A DNA stretch of 64,000 nucleotides, from contig NZ_VFYP01000007.1 in NCBI RefSeq assembly GCF_006443685.1, forward strand, positions 62,001 through 126,000, written 5' to 3'. This stretch comes from Rhizobium glycinendophyticum (GTDB taxonomy: Bacteria; Pseudomonadota; Alphaproteobacteria; Rhizobiales; Rhizobiaceae). The position numbers and the translations under genes were made by a program. This document shows positions 18,414-28,477 of this stretch, one piece after another. Positions within the stretch are counted from its first letter, which is position 1, and each line of letters starts with the position of its first letter. A model generated the notes under the pieces. That model was not told where the DNA came from. It did no database searches and saw only the letters and a list, made by a program, of their open reading frames with translations.

Positions 18414-19865
18414 TCAGAACGGGTAATGCTGGTTCGGATCTTCGATGGTGATCCAGCGCAGTTCGGTGAATTCGGCAATCGCCGCCTTGCCACCGAAGCG
18501 ACCATAACCACTGCCCTTCACGCCACCGAACGGCATTTGCGGCTCGTCGAATACGGTCGGGCCATTGATGTGGCAGATACCGGATTCGATGCGGGCGGCG
18601 ACCGAAAGGGCGCGGCGGATGTCCCGGCTGAACACGGCCCCGGAAAGTCCGTATTCCGTATCGTTGGCGATGCGGATCGCCTCTTCCTCGCCATTGACAC
18701 GGATGATCGGCTTGACCGGTCCGAAGCTCTCCTCGGAATACATGCGCATCGAGGCGGTGACGCCATCGAGCAGGGTTGCCTCGACGACGCTACCCTCGCG
18801 CTTGCCGCCGGCCACGAGCTTGGCCCCCTTGGAGACTGCGTCGGCGATCAGGTCGTCCATCTTCTTGGCCGATTCCAGGCTGATCAACGAGCCGAGGACG
18901 ACATGGCCCTTGGGATCGCCGGCCGGCAGTTTGGACGCTTTGGCCGCTAGCTTCTCGACAAATTCGTCAGCGATCTTGGTGTCGACGATGATGCGCTCCG
19001 TCGACATGCAGATCTGGCCCATATTGGCGAAGGCACCGAAGGCGGCAGCATTGACGGCCGCATCGATATCGGCGTCGTCAAGGATGACGAGTGGCGCCTT
19101 GCCGCCGAGCTCCAGGATCGCCGGCTTCAGGTGACGACCGCAAAGCTCGCCGATGATCTTGCCAACCTTCGTCGAACCGGTGAAATTCACCCGCTTGACG
19201 GAGGAATGCGTGATCAGACCTTCGACGATCTTGGCAGCATCTTCCGGCGCATTGGTGATGACACCGATGGCGCCGGTCGGCAGGCCCGCTTCGACGAGGC
19301 ATTGCGCAATCAGGCGATGGGTGCCCGGGCATTGTTCGGAAGCCTTGAGGATCACCGTATTACCGCAGGCGAGCGGCATGGCAACCGCACGAGTGCCGAG
19401 AATAATCGGAGCATTCCACGGCGCGATGCCAAGGCAGACACCGACGGCTTGGCGCATGCCCATGGAAAGCGAACCCGGCTTGTTGGACGGAATGACTTCG
19501 CCCGAGATCTGGGTCGTCATCGAGGCAGCTTCGCGCAGCATGCTGGCGGCGACCATGACGTTAAAGGCACCCCAATGGCCTGTCGCACCCGTTTCGGCAA
19601 CGACGAGATCGCTGAACTCGGCCGTCTTCGATTCCATGATATCGGCTGCTTTGAGCAGGATCTTGCGCCGCTCCCCGGGGCCGGTCTTCGACCAGCCTGG
19701 GAAGGCTGCTGCTGCGGCCTCGACGGCGGCATTCGCATCTTCGAGGCTCGCGGCAGAGGCCGTGGTCGCCACTTCCTGCGTGAACGGATTGATGCGGTTG
19801 AAGGTCCGGCCGCCATGGGCTGCCTTTTCGGCACCGTTGATCAGCAATGAAATATGCATGTTCAT
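18414..19865 (-). CDS. vdh: Aromatic aldehyde dehydrogenase (vanillin / 4-hydroxybenzaldehyde dehydrogenase)
   Basis: 483 residues of the NAD(P)-dependent aldehyde dehydrogenase family. The N-terminal fold contains INPFTQEVATTASAA. IAPWNAPIILGTRA is the cofactor-binding loop, VNFTGSTKVGK the NAD clamp, ILELGGKAPLVIL holds the general-base glutamate, and GQICMSTER the catalytic cysteine. The CMSTER context and FDEPQMPFGGVKGSGYGRFG are typical of vanillin/benzaldehyde dehydrogenases. It would oxidise the aldehyde made by the hydratase-lyase. GGAGGAG lies 8 bases before the chosen ATG. Confidence 0.88.
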   Translation of the reverse strand: MNMHISLLINGAEKAAHGGRTFNRINPFTQEVATTASAASLEDANAAVEAAAAAFPGWSKTGPGERRKILLKAADIMESKTAEFSDLVVAETGATGHWGAFNVMVAASMLREAASMTTQISGEVIPSNKPGSLSMGMRQAVGVCLGIAPWNAPIILGTRAVAMPLACGNTVILKASEQCPGTHRLIAQCLVEAGLPTGAIGVITNAPEDAAKIVEGLITHSSVKRVNFTGSTKVGKIIGELCGRHLKPAILELGGKAPLVILDDADIDAAVNAAAFGAFANMGQICMSTERIIVDTKIADEFVEKLAAKASKLPAGDPKGHVVLGSLISLESAKKMDDLIADAVSKGAKLVAGGKREGSVVEATLLDGVTASMRMYSEESFGPVKPIIRVNGEEEAIRIANDTEYGLSGAVFSRDIRRALSVAARIESGICHINGPTVFDEPQMPFGGVKGSGYGRFGGKAAIAEFTELRWITIEDPNQHYPF

Positions 19866-20067
19866 GTGAATGTCTCCTCCGTGAGCGGTTGGGCAGCCGT
19901 TGACGGCTGCCTGTTGCAAGTCTCCGTTCGCCGCTATCGCCCAGGCATCTCCCCTGCCCTGCTGCGCCCGGTTGCCGGCCGGCCGCTGATGTCATAGCAA
20001 GCCTGGCGGTCATTCCGATCAATTAGTAAGTGTAGCGAACAATTGGCAATGCGCAAGTGGCCTCGAA

Positions 20068-21303
<1,236 letters not shown>

Positions 21304-21308
21304 TCACA

Positions 21309-22307
21309 ATGGACGAAAACAGCGTTCCATTGCACAAATCGAACATGACAGAACGCAATATCGACATGGCCGGCAGCATTCCCACCTATCAGCTCTACGG
21401 AGAGCATGAGAATTCGTCGGCGCAGTTTCGGTTGCACTGCGAAACAATTCCGTCGAGAAGCAGCCTACATCACTGGGAAATCGGCCAGCATCGGCACGAG
21501 CACTTCTTTCAGATCCTGCTGATTACCGGCGGCTCCGGAGATGCAGTTTACGGCAGCGAGATTGTGCGCTTCGAACCTGTCTCGGTGCTGACAATACCGC
21601 CATCGATTGGTCATGGTTTCCGCTTCTCGGCCGATATCGATGGCTTCGTGTTCACCATCCTGACGAGCCGCCTGCCCATTCGCCCCGGGGAGCCAGGCTC
21701 TGTCGGCGCCTTCCTGTCACGACCGCGCGTAACAAGGCTTCCCGAGAACAGGGGGCAGGCAAGTCCTGTTCGCAGCGCCTTGGAGAGCGTTGTCGAAGAA
21801 TGGACAGCCCGTCGCAGTGGACGTTCGGTGTTGATGGAAAACGGCCTTGCAACGGCTCTTGTTCTCACCGCGCGCATCGCCGCCGAAGGGGCAGACGAAA
21901 CCGAGACGAGTGATGACAATGATCGTCGTTTGGACGCCTTGCTGGCGCTCCTGCATCGCGAGGTCCGCCAACATCGGCCGGCGTCTTACTATGCCAGGGC
22001 CCTTGGCATCTCGACGACGCATCTTGCCCGGATCGTGAAGGCAAAAACGGGACTGAGCACCCAAAACCTCATCGCTCAACGCCTTCTCGAAGAAGCGCAG
22101 CGCGAACTGCTGTTCACGCCAGATAGCGTGCAGGGGGTGGCCTACAGGCTCGGCTTTGCCGATCCCGCCTATTTCTCCCGTTTCTTTACGCGCCAGACAG
22201 GGCTGACACCTCGCACCTGGAAACAACGCGAGCAGGCGCGGCTTGCACAGGATGAGGGGCCCGGAATTTATATCGACAAAGGGAGCGCTCCTGTCAGCGG
22301 TGGCTGA
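21309..22307 (+). CDS. pobR: AraC-family regulator of pobA
   Basis: About 332 residues. The N-terminal part is a cupin-type sensor (HRHEHFFQILLITGGSG); the C-terminal 100 residues are an AraC double helix-turn-helix with YYARALGISTTHLARIVKAK and the second helix pair VAYRLGFADPAYFSRFFTRQ followed by TGLTPRTWK. The divergent position beside pobA is that of PobR, the 4-hydroxybenzoate-responsive activator. The ATG at 21309 has GAGGAG 12 bases upstream, which is rather far; later in-frame ATGs at 21345 and 21366 are possible. Its end overlaps the convergent sulfatase-like gene by 14 bases. Confidence 0.88.
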   Translation: MDENSVPLHKSNMTERNIDMAGSIPTYQLYGEHENSSAQFRLHCETIPSRSSLHHWEIGQHRHEHFFQILLITGGSGDAVYGSEIVRFEPVSVLTIPPSIGHGFRFSADIDGFVFTILTSRLPIRPGEPGSVGAFLSRPRVTRLPENRGQASPVRSALESVVEEWTARRSGRSVLMENGLATALVLTARIAAEGADETETSDDNDRRLDALLALLHREVRQHRPASYYARALGISTTHLARIVKAKTGLSTQNLIAQRLLEEAQRELLFTPDSVQGVAYRLGFADPAYFSRFFTRQTGLTPRTWKQREQARLAQDEGPGIYIDKGSAPVSGG

Positions 22308-23943
22308 AACGATCGATCAGCACCTGGCGCATATCGTCCATCCCCCATTCACGTGCCGTCGCCGAAGGCAGCATCCCTGGGGAAAACCCTTCTGCCTTAA
22401 AGCCCGCGATCAGATCGCCGTCGCCGCTCACAATATGGACCGGCACGGCACGCGAGGCATTCGGGCCGGTCACGATGGTAGCAGGCTGGTGGTCGCCGAG
22501 AATGATGAAGACCGTGTTCTTGCCAAACCGGCCCATGTAGCTGCCAAGCGTCTCCAAGGAATAATTGATCGTGGCAATATACTGGTGCCGCACGCGCTCG
22601 GGATCCGACCAGACGACCGAGGGGGAATCGCCCGCAACGGCCTGTTCATTGAACACCGAACCGTCTCCGACATCATCCCAGTCGATCAGATGCGCGACAG
22701 GGGTCCAGGGTGCATGGCTGGAAATCAGGGCAATTTCCGCCATCACAGGCTGAGCGCCTTCTCGCTTTGGCCCGCGCACCAGGCGCTCGAAGGCAGAAAG
22801 CGTGTACTGGTCCGGCATGGTGATCCAGTTGAACGGCTTGCCGCGATAGCCGAGCCCTGCTGCCGGCAGGATCTGGCTGTATCCATAATAATCCGCATCC
22901 GGCCAATCCATGGTGATTGCCGGCATTACGGCTGCCGTCTGCCAGCCGGCCTCGGCAAAAAGCCGGTTGAGGCTAGGCTGGGTGCTGCGCATCAGGCGGT
23001 CATAGCGTGCCTGGCTATCGACCCAGAGACCCGATAAAAGTGTGCCATGGGCAAGCCAGCTCAAGCCGCCGACTGTGGGCGAGGTTACCCATGCGCTTGC
23101 AGATTGAAGGCCGGCGGCCTTGAGCGTTTCGTCGACGGATTGCAGGCGTGGACGGGTGACTGGAGCGTAACGGGCATCTTCGATGGCACTTCGGCCATAG
23201 GATTCCACAAAGATAAGGACCACATCCTTGTCCGTGATCGCCTCGAAGAGGCCGCGCCCTGAACGTGGGCCCGGCCCGTTTGCCAAATCGGTCTCAAAAT
23301 GCCGCATGTCATCGATCGAGCGCACGACCAGTGACAGTCGTGCGGAAAGATAGCGCGCCATATCGAGTTCGATCCCGGGCAGGCCGAGGAGATAAAGCAG
23401 ACTGCCGAGCGTCGATAGAGCGACGAACGTGGCGATGAGGAGGAAGCGGGAAGATGCACGGGCGAGCGTCATCCAGCGCATGGATCGAAGGAAAAGCAGC
23501 ATCAGCAGAATAAGAGCCGCAACTGCAACCGATGCAGTCAGCACAGCCAGAGGCGGCCCAAATGTGCCGGACACGAGGTTCCAGCCATCTCCGATCATCT
23601 TGACGTCAAGATAAGGATTGAAGGGTCTCTGGAAGGCGGCCTGCGTGCCGATGTCCGCGATTTTCAGAAAGAGAATGACGAAGACCGTTACTGCCACCAT
23701 CAGAGCAAACAGACGGCGCAGATGTCCCTGGCTCAACAACAACAAGAGTGCGATGAGTGGCCATTCGAGCGGCAGTCTGGCAAAAGTCGAGATGGAGAAG
23801 GCGTCCGGATGGTCGGGAAGCGTGAAGGCCAGAAAAGCGATCAGACTGAAGAGCACCGTGCCGAGGATGACACGCCAACGCGGCTGCGCTAACCCGACGA
23901 TAGAGCGGGTCTCGTAAATGTTTCCGGGCATCCTATGTCTCAT
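22294..23943 (-). CDS. Membrane-anchored sulfatase-fold phosphoglycerol/phosphoethanolamine transferase-like protein
   Basis: 549 residues. The first 200 contain about five hydrophobic spans and the rest is a periplasmic alkaline-phosphatase-superfamily domain like LtaS/OpgB. The metal site is visible as VVLIFVESYGRSAIED, the nucleophile region probably in AWVTSPTVGGLSWLAHG, then the family's FIILGDHQPATIV near the C-terminus with Asp and His ligands. Such enzymes move a phosphoglycerol or phosphoethanolamine from a phospholipid to a sugar or lipid outside the inner membrane. It is divergent from the next membrane gene with 92 bases between them. The acceptor is unknown; the neighbourhood suggests a lipid or glycan of the following cluster. 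Confidence 0.82.
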   Translation of the reverse strand: MRHRMPGNIYETRSIVGLAQPRWRVILGTVLFSLIAFLAFTLPDHPDAFSISTFARLPLEWPLIALLLLLSQGHLRRLFALMVAVTVFVILFLKIADIGTQAAFQRPFNPYLDVKMIGDGWNLVSGTFGPPLAVLTASVAVAALILLMLLFLRSMRWMTLARASSRFLLIATFVALSTLGSLLYLLGLPGIELDMARYLSARLSLVVRSIDDMRHFETDLANGPGPRSGRGLFEAITDKDVVLIFVESYGRSAIEDARYAPVTRPRLQSVDETLKAAGLQSASAWVTSPTVGGLSWLAHGTLLSGLWVDSQARYDRLMRSTQPSLNRLFAEAGWQTAAVMPAITMDWPDADYYGYSQILPAAGLGYRGKPFNWITMPDQYTLSAFERLVRGPKREGAQPVMAEIALISSHAPWTPVAHLIDWDDVGDGSVFNEQAVAGDSPSVVWSDPERVRHQYIATINYSLETLGSYMGRFGKNTVFIILGDHQPATIVTGPNASRAVPVHIVSGDGDLIAGFKAEGFSPGMLPSATAREWGMDDMRQVLIDRFSHR

Positions 23944-24035
23944 GCAGTCCGATTCCTACTTGCCCCGTCCCCAGTCGTAATCGCCCCATCAAAGGGCTGA
24001 CGCGGCGTCTGCCAAGCCCGGAGATTTCTCGCGCT

Positions 24036-24962
24036 GTGTCGTCTCGTATCAGGATCCTGCCGCCGCTCCTCGTTGCCATACTCTTCGCCATACTGTTGTG
24101 GCGGACCGACATGCACGCCGTGCATGATGCATTCCTGCAGATTTCTTATGGCCCAGTGCTCACTGCCCTTGCCATCGTCCAGCTCCAGGTCATCCTGTCG
24201 GCAATCCGGTGGCGATTTACGGCGCAGAGGCTCGGCCAGACAATAGGGCTCGCTGAAGCTATCCGGGAATATTATGTCGCAAGCCTTCTCAACCAGAGCC
24301 TGCCGGGCGGCATGGGAGGCGATGCGATCAGAGCCTGGCGAACACGCGTTGAAGGCAAGGGTGGCTGGAAGCTTCCGGCAAAGGGCATTCTTTATGAACG
24401 TCTGTCGGGCCAGGCGGCCTTTCTCGTGATCGTGATCATCGGCCTGCCCCTCTGGCCGGTCCTGATCTCCGGTTCTGCGCCAATCTCGCTCGGCTGGGGA
24501 GCGGTCGCACTTTGCGCCATCGGTCTTGCGGCGGGCGCCGGGCTTTGGTGGCTTGCTCACCACTCGACCAACCCGATCCTGCGGCAGATCCGCCAAGACG
24601 CCTCCGAGGTCTTCCTGCGCCGGCAGGCCTGGCTTGTGCAATTGGGCCTGAGCGTGGTTGTGGTTGCGGCCTATATTGCGGTCTTCATGATCTCTTCCCA
24701 GGCGATTGGTGCCGGTCTGCCAATTCAGGCAGCACTCACGATCATTCCGCTTTGCCTCCTGTCCATGCTGATCCCCGTCGGGCTGGGAGGCTGGGGAACG
24801 CGCGAGGCAGCTGCCATGGCGCTCTGGCCGCTCACAGGCTTCACGGCGGCAGACGGGTTCGCGGCGAGCCTGCTTTATGGTTTTCTTTCGCTTGTGGGAT
24901 CGGCACCCGGCCTCGTCATCCTGGGGCTCGAAGCCATAGGCGCCCGTCGACGTCCAGGCTAA
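24036..24962 (+). CDS. LPG-synthase-type transmembrane protein (UPF0104/flippase-like)
   Basis: 308 residues and about eight hydrophobic spans. Two features mark the lysylphosphatidylglycerol-synthase transmembrane family: SLLNQSLPGGMGGDAIRAWR in the first third and LSMLIPVGLGGWGTREAA in the last. Members lacking the soluble transferase domain, as here, are thought to move lipids or lipid-linked sugars across the membrane. The start is GTG with a GGAG ahead. It converges on the CDP-alcohol phosphotransferase gene with only 8 bases between stops. Part of the unusual cluster at 22.3-31.6 kb. Confidence 0.82.
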   Translation: MSSRIRILPPLLVAILFAILLWRTDMHAVHDAFLQISYGPVLTALAIVQLQVILSAIRWRFTAQRLGQTIGLAEAIREYYVASLLNQSLPGGMGGDAIRAWRTRVEGKGGWKLPAKGILYERLSGQAAFLVIVIIGLPLWPVLISGSAPISLGWGAVALCAIGLAAGAGLWWLAHHSTNPILRQIRQDASEVFLRRQAWLVQLGLSVVVVAAYIAVFMISSQAIGAGLPIQAALTIIPLCLLSMLIPVGLGGWGTREAAAMALWPLTGFTAADGFAASLLYGFLSLVGSAPGLVILGLEAIGARRRPG

Positions 24963-24970
24963 ATCTCGCC

Positions 24971-25759
24971 TCACCGCGTGGCCAGGGGTTTGCGCAGCAG
25001 GTAACGGAGGTCGACGGCAAAGGAATATGTAAGGAGGGCGAGCGCAGCAAAGGCTATCACCGTCGAGACCGGCGGAATAACGAAGGGCGCCAGCAACAGG
25101 CAAAGTGCCGAGATCTGTACAACACAGACAAGCTTTCGTCGGAAGGACGGGAATAGCTCGCCCTCCAGCCGCGGATCCACCCACGACGCAAGAACGAACG
25201 CATAGCGCATGAGGCCAATCAGCATGACCCATAGGCCGGCCTTGTCGAGAAGCGCTGCAGCGGAGGAAAGAACGAGAATCATCAGCGCATCGACTTCCAT
25301 GTCGAAACGCGCGCCGAAAGCTGACTCCTGATCAAACCGTCTGGCGAGATAGCCGTCGACGCCATCCAGCGCCAGCGTGAGGAGAACGATACCGATCATG
25401 ACGAGCAGGACGGGTTTTTCATGGACGAGACCCTCGAAGCAGAAGAGGGCAGCGCCTATCAGGCTCACAAGGCACGCCCGAAATGCGGTCACCAGATTTG
25501 CATAGCCGAACCGGTCGAAGGGGTGGTCGGACAGTGCACCCAGACACAAGCCAAAGATCAAAGCCGCCCCTGAGACCGAGAAGAGAACAAACTCCCAACC
25601 GAGTTCGGGGCGAAGGCTGAGGCAGAGACCGGCAAGAGCAGTCGCGGCAAGAAGAAGGGAGAAATCGAAAACGGTATCGCGCAGCAGATTATCGGGAACC
25701 GATAACCGCTCCACCCAATTTTGCCGCCACTCCCCCAGCCTGTCCGGCCCGCTCGCCAT
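24971..25759 (-). CDS. CDP-alcohol phosphatidyltransferase
   Basis: 262 residues and six to seven hydrophobic spans. The full signature DG-x2-AR-x8-G-x3-D-x3-D is present in DGYLARRFDQESAFG continuing to ARFDMEVD. These enzymes displace CMP from a CDP-activated alcohol onto another alcohol at the inner membrane. Proteins of this sub-branch are not the standard PgsA or PssA, so the substrate is open. AGGAG lies 7 bases before the ATG. It is followed in the other direction by the GTP cyclohydrolase II-like gene with 30 bases between, both minus strand, so these two are probably one transcript. Confidence 0.85.
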   Translation of the reverse strand: MASGPDRLGEWRQNWVERLSVPDNLLRDTVFDFSLLLAATALAGLCLSLRPELGWEFVLFSVSGAALIFGLCLGALSDHPFDRFGYANLVTAFRACLVSLIGAALFCFEGLVHEKPVLLVMIGIVLLTLALDGVDGYLARRFDQESAFGARFDMEVDALMILVLSSAAALLDKAGLWVMLIGLMRYAFVLASWVDPRLEGELFPSFRRKLVCVVQISALCLLLAPFVIPPVSTVIAFAALALLTYSFAVDLRYLLRKPLATR

Positions 25760-25789
25760 GTCCGTGCTCCTGCCTGACCGTTGCGCCAA

Positions 25790-26896
25790 TTACTCAGCTG
25801 CAACCAGACTTGCGAGATCCATCATGTGGCCGGCCCGCAACGTCTTCGTGCGCAGATAGTTCTCGTTTTCGGCCGTCACACGACCTGTAACAGCGGCGCG
25901 TGCCTCCACCTCGATCCCGCCCAGGCGCAGACCCTCGATCTTCGTCGGGTTGTTGGTATAGACGGCGACCCGGCCAATATTCAGATGCTGCAACATGGCG
26001 ACTGCGGCCTCATAACGACGATGATCATCGCGAAGACCGAGTTCCGCATCCGCGTCAATCGTGTCAAGGCCCAGATGCTGGTAGCCATAGGCGCGCATCT
26101 TGGCACCGATGCCCGTGCCACGTCCTTCCTGGTCGAGATAAAGCAGAACACCCCCGCCGGCATGCTTCAGCAGCGACAGGCCGTTGCGAAGCTGGTCACC
26201 GCAATCGCACTTCAGTGAACCGCAGAGATCCCCGGTGATGCATGAGGAGTGGATCCGGATCGGCACGGTCTTCGTCACGTCCGGCTTTCCAACGACAATG
26301 GCAACCTGGTCCTTTTGGGCAAGGCCACCCCGGAATACGACGAAATCGGCATCGCCCAGATCCTTCAAGGGCACTCTCGTCCGTACCACCTGATCGAAAC
26401 GCTGCCGCGCGACATCGGCACCCTTGAGGCCAGCGGATGAAAGCGTGCAGCAACCGGCAAACAGGTCTGCTGCATCGGAGACATCTGCAACCACCATGGC
26501 CGGCAAGAGCAGGGCAAGGCGCGCCAGTTCGGCCGAGAGAGACGCGAGATCGTCGGCTGCCTGCCAGGACCGCGGCGCCTCGGCGCCGAGCGAATAGGCG
26601 AGACGCGACGCCTGATCGAACGATACGCCCGTGAGAGGCGAAAGAACGTCACCGGTTGCGCGCAGCCCGAGCCTTGATGCGCGGGGCGCTGTCAGGAGCA
26701 GCGAGTGACGCGCGTCCGTGGCGGCAGCAAACTGGTCGTAGACGGAGGGGGCCACGCAATCCAAAGCGAGCGTGGCGAGCGTTCGGCTCCCCTCGGTCAA
26801 AAGCACGGGGCGTCCGTACCGCAGCTCAGATACGGCCCGTTCTACCGCGATTTCGGGCGTAGAGAACTGGAAGACGGCCTGGCTGGACTTCGACAT
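25790..26896 (-). CDS. GTP cyclohydrolase II domain protein with atypical N-terminal half
   Basis: 368 residues. The C-terminal ~200 residues match GTP cyclohydrolase II, which opens GTP to 2,5-diamino-6-ribosylamino-pyrimidinone 5'-phosphate. The zinc cysteines are C219, C230 and C232 (HSSCITGD, then SLKCDCGDQL), followed by LDQEGRGTGI, GLDTIDADAELG, the Arg in DDHRRYEAAV and the TNNPTKIEGL end. Residues 1-170 occupy the place of the DHBP synthase domain of RibBA, but I see none of its acidic metal-binding motifs, so this half is likely not active as RibB. It belongs to the pterin-like cluster rather than to a riboflavin operon. AAGGAGAG stands before the ATG. Confidence 0.85.
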   Translation of the reverse strand: MSKSSQAVFQFSTPEIAVERAVSELRYGRPVLLTEGSRTLATLALDCVAPSVYDQFAAATDARHSLLLTAPRASRLGLRATGDVLSPLTGVSFDQASRLAYSLGAEAPRSWQAADDLASLSAELARLALLLPAMVVADVSDAADLFAGCCTLSSAGLKGADVARQRFDQVVRTRVPLKDLGDADFVVFRGGLAQKDQVAIVVGKPDVTKTVPIRIHSSCITGDLCGSLKCDCGDQLRNGLSLLKHAGGGVLLYLDQEGRGTGIGAKMRAYGYQHLGLDTIDADAELGLRDDHRRYEAAVAMLQHLNIGRVAVYTNNPTKIEGLRLGGIEVEARAAVTGRVTAENENYLRTKTLRAGHMMDLASLVAAE

Positions 26897-26916
26897 GATG
26901 TTACTCTCCTTGAGAC

Positions 26917-26963
26917 GGTGGTTCCACTACGCCGCGCCGCCGCCGGCGGATTGCGGAACCGCC
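26917..26963 (-). promoter_or_regulatory. Stable hairpin in the 5' leader of the GTP cyclohydrolase gene
   Basis: Nine-base arms GGTGGTTCC (26917-26925) and GGAACCGCC (26955-26963) pair fully with one G-U pair, enclosing a CCGCC/GGCGG-type inner stem. It lies between an AT-rich promoter-like stretch (26964-26985) and the ribosome binding site, some 20 bases before the start codon. A role in controlling translation is possible. The conserved FMN riboswitch core is not visible. Confidence 0.4.
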
Positions 26964-27058
26964 ATAAAATAATATTGAACATCCTCAAGGAACCAAATGC
27001 GTGTTGAGATCATACGTTCCTCGTCCGTGGAACATAAATGGGCATTGAGGGGATTGAA

Positions 27059-28066
27059 GTGAAGAGCCACAGTGATGAACAGAGCGTCTCGCTAAGCCTC
27101 GAGGCGAAGGCCCTATGGATAGAAGCTGCAGGTCAGTGTGATATGCGCCGGGAGGTGCTGAAGCTGCCCGGCCCCGATGAGGTTCTGGTCCGCACGCTCT
27201 ACAGCGGTATCAGTCGCGGCACGGAATCGTTGATATTCGAGGGACGCGTGCCACCAAGTGAATACGAGCGCATGCGTGGACCGGGCATGGAGGGGGATTT
27301 CCCCTTTCCCGTGAAATACGGCTATGCTGCCGTGGGCGTGGTCGAGCAAGGGCCGCCAGAGCTTCTGGAACGCGAGGTCTTCTGCCTCCATCCGCATCAG
27401 GATTTCTTCGTTGTGCCGGCCGGACGCGTCACGATGCTGCCGCTCTCGCTCCCGCCGCGTCGCGCCATTCTCGCCGCCAATATGGAAACTGCTCTCAATG
27501 TTGTCTGGGATGCAGCCATTCAGCCGGGCGACCGTGTCGCCGTCTTCGGTGCAGGGGTTGTTGGGACATTGATCGCCTATCTCTCCTCAAGGATTGCCGG
27601 AACGGATACGATCCTGATCGACCGGGAGCCGCGCAGAGCTTCGCTCGCCGCTTCCCTCGGCCTTCACTTTACAACGCCCGAGGACATTGGCGAAGTCGCA
27701 GACTTGGACGTGGTCATCAATGCCACGGCATCACCACAGGCGCTCGCCGCAGCGATAGAGCTTGCAGGCCTTGAAGCCCGGATCGTCGAGGCAAGCTGGT
27801 ATGGCGATCGGTCCGTCGCGCTGCCGCTCGGCGGCGCCTTTCACGCGAGGCGTCTGTCGCTGGTCAGCTCGCAGGTTGGCAATCTGCCTGTATCCCACCG
27901 CGCGCGCTGGACCTTTGCGCGGCGCATTGCCAAGGCCCTCGATCTTCTTCTCGATGTCAGGCTCGACAGCCTGATCTCCGGCGAAACCCCCTTTGCTGAA
28001 CTGCCCGCCGCCTACGCACGTATCCTGTCGCGACCGGATACGCTGTGCCATCGCATTCGTTACTGA
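27059..28066 (+). CDS. Medium-chain dehydrogenase/reductase (BchC-like, probably zinc-free)
   Basis: About 335 residues of the medium-chain alcohol dehydrogenase superfamily. The Rossmann motif is VFGAGVVGTLIAYLSS around residue 163, followed by an acidic residue in LIDREP suggesting NAD. At the usual catalytic zinc cysteine the sequence reads YSGISRGTES, with Ser instead of Cys, and no structural four-cysteine loop is visible, so it looks zinc-independent. A GTG start was chosen because GAGGGG lies 6 bases upstream; an ATG 21 bases earlier is the alternative. It is the first of four plus-strand genes (dehydrogenase, PTPS-like, glycosyltransferase, methyltransferase) with tight spacing. Confidence 0.78.
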   Translation: MKSHSDEQSVSLSLEAKALWIEAAGQCDMRREVLKLPGPDEVLVRTLYSGISRGTESLIFEGRVPPSEYERMRGPGMEGDFPFPVKYGYAAVGVVEQGPPELLEREVFCLHPHQDFFVVPAGRVTMLPLSLPPRRAILAANMETALNVVWDAAIQPGDRVAVFGAGVVGTLIAYLSSRIAGTDTILIDREPRRASLAASLGLHFTTPEDIGEVADLDVVINATASPQALAAAIELAGLEARIVEASWYGDRSVALPLGGAFHARRLSLVSSQVGNLPVSHRARWTFARRIAKALDLLLDVRLDSLISGETPFAELPAAYARILSRPDTLCHRIRY

Positions 28067-28078
28067 GAAAGAGAGTCC

Positions 28079-28477
28079 ATGTTCGCTGTTGAAGTTCGAG
28101 ACCACATTATGATCGCCCACAGCCTGCCGCGCCCGGTCTTCGGGCCAGCGCAAGGTATGCATGGCGCAACCTTCGTCGTGGATGCAGCCTTCTTTACGAA
28201 GGACGTCGACGAGGACGGACTGGCCGTCGATATCGGGGCAGCAACCACGGTGCTGTCCGAAGTTTTGAAGCCGCTCAACTACCAGAACCTTGATGAGGTT
28301 GACGTCTTCAAGGGCAAGGTCAGCACGACCGAGGTGATTGCCAAGCACATCTTCGATGAACTCGCGGCCGCTGTCGCAGCCAAGCGCTTGGGCCCCGGAA
28401 GTGGTCGCATCTGCCATCTCAAGGTGACACTGCATGAATCCCATGCAGCGCGCGGATGGTACGAGGCAGATCTTTGA
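28079..28477 (+). CDS. 6-Pyruvoyl-tetrahydropterin synthase/QueD-fold protein lacking the catalytic residues
   Basis: 132 residues, the size of QueD/PTPS. The fold is clear: FAVEVRDHIMIAHSLPRP, GMHGATFVV, GLAVDIGAAT, STTEVIAKHIFDEL and the final VTLHES with the ligand-binding Glu. However, residues needed for the known reactions are missing. The catalytic Cys before the HGH motif is absent (GPAQGM), the second His of HGH is Ala30, and the catalytic Asp-His pair (usually LDHxxL) reads LNYQNL at 66-71. Only H14 and H28 remain of the three zinc ligands. It may catalyse another reaction or bind a pterin-like product. Tightly spaced between the dehydrogenase and glycosyltransferase genes. Confidence 0.82.
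   Translation: MFAVEVRDHIMIAHSLPRPVFGPAQGMHGATFVVDAAFFTKDVDEDGLAVDIGAATTVLSEVLKPLNYQNLDEVDVFKGKVSTTEVIAKHIFDELAAAVAAKRLGPGSGRICHLKVTLHESHAARGWYEADL

Noticed and set aside
26897..27058. FMN riboswitch before the GTP cyclohydrolase gene
   Set aside because: A hairpin is present, but the conserved FMN-element core sequences are not visible.
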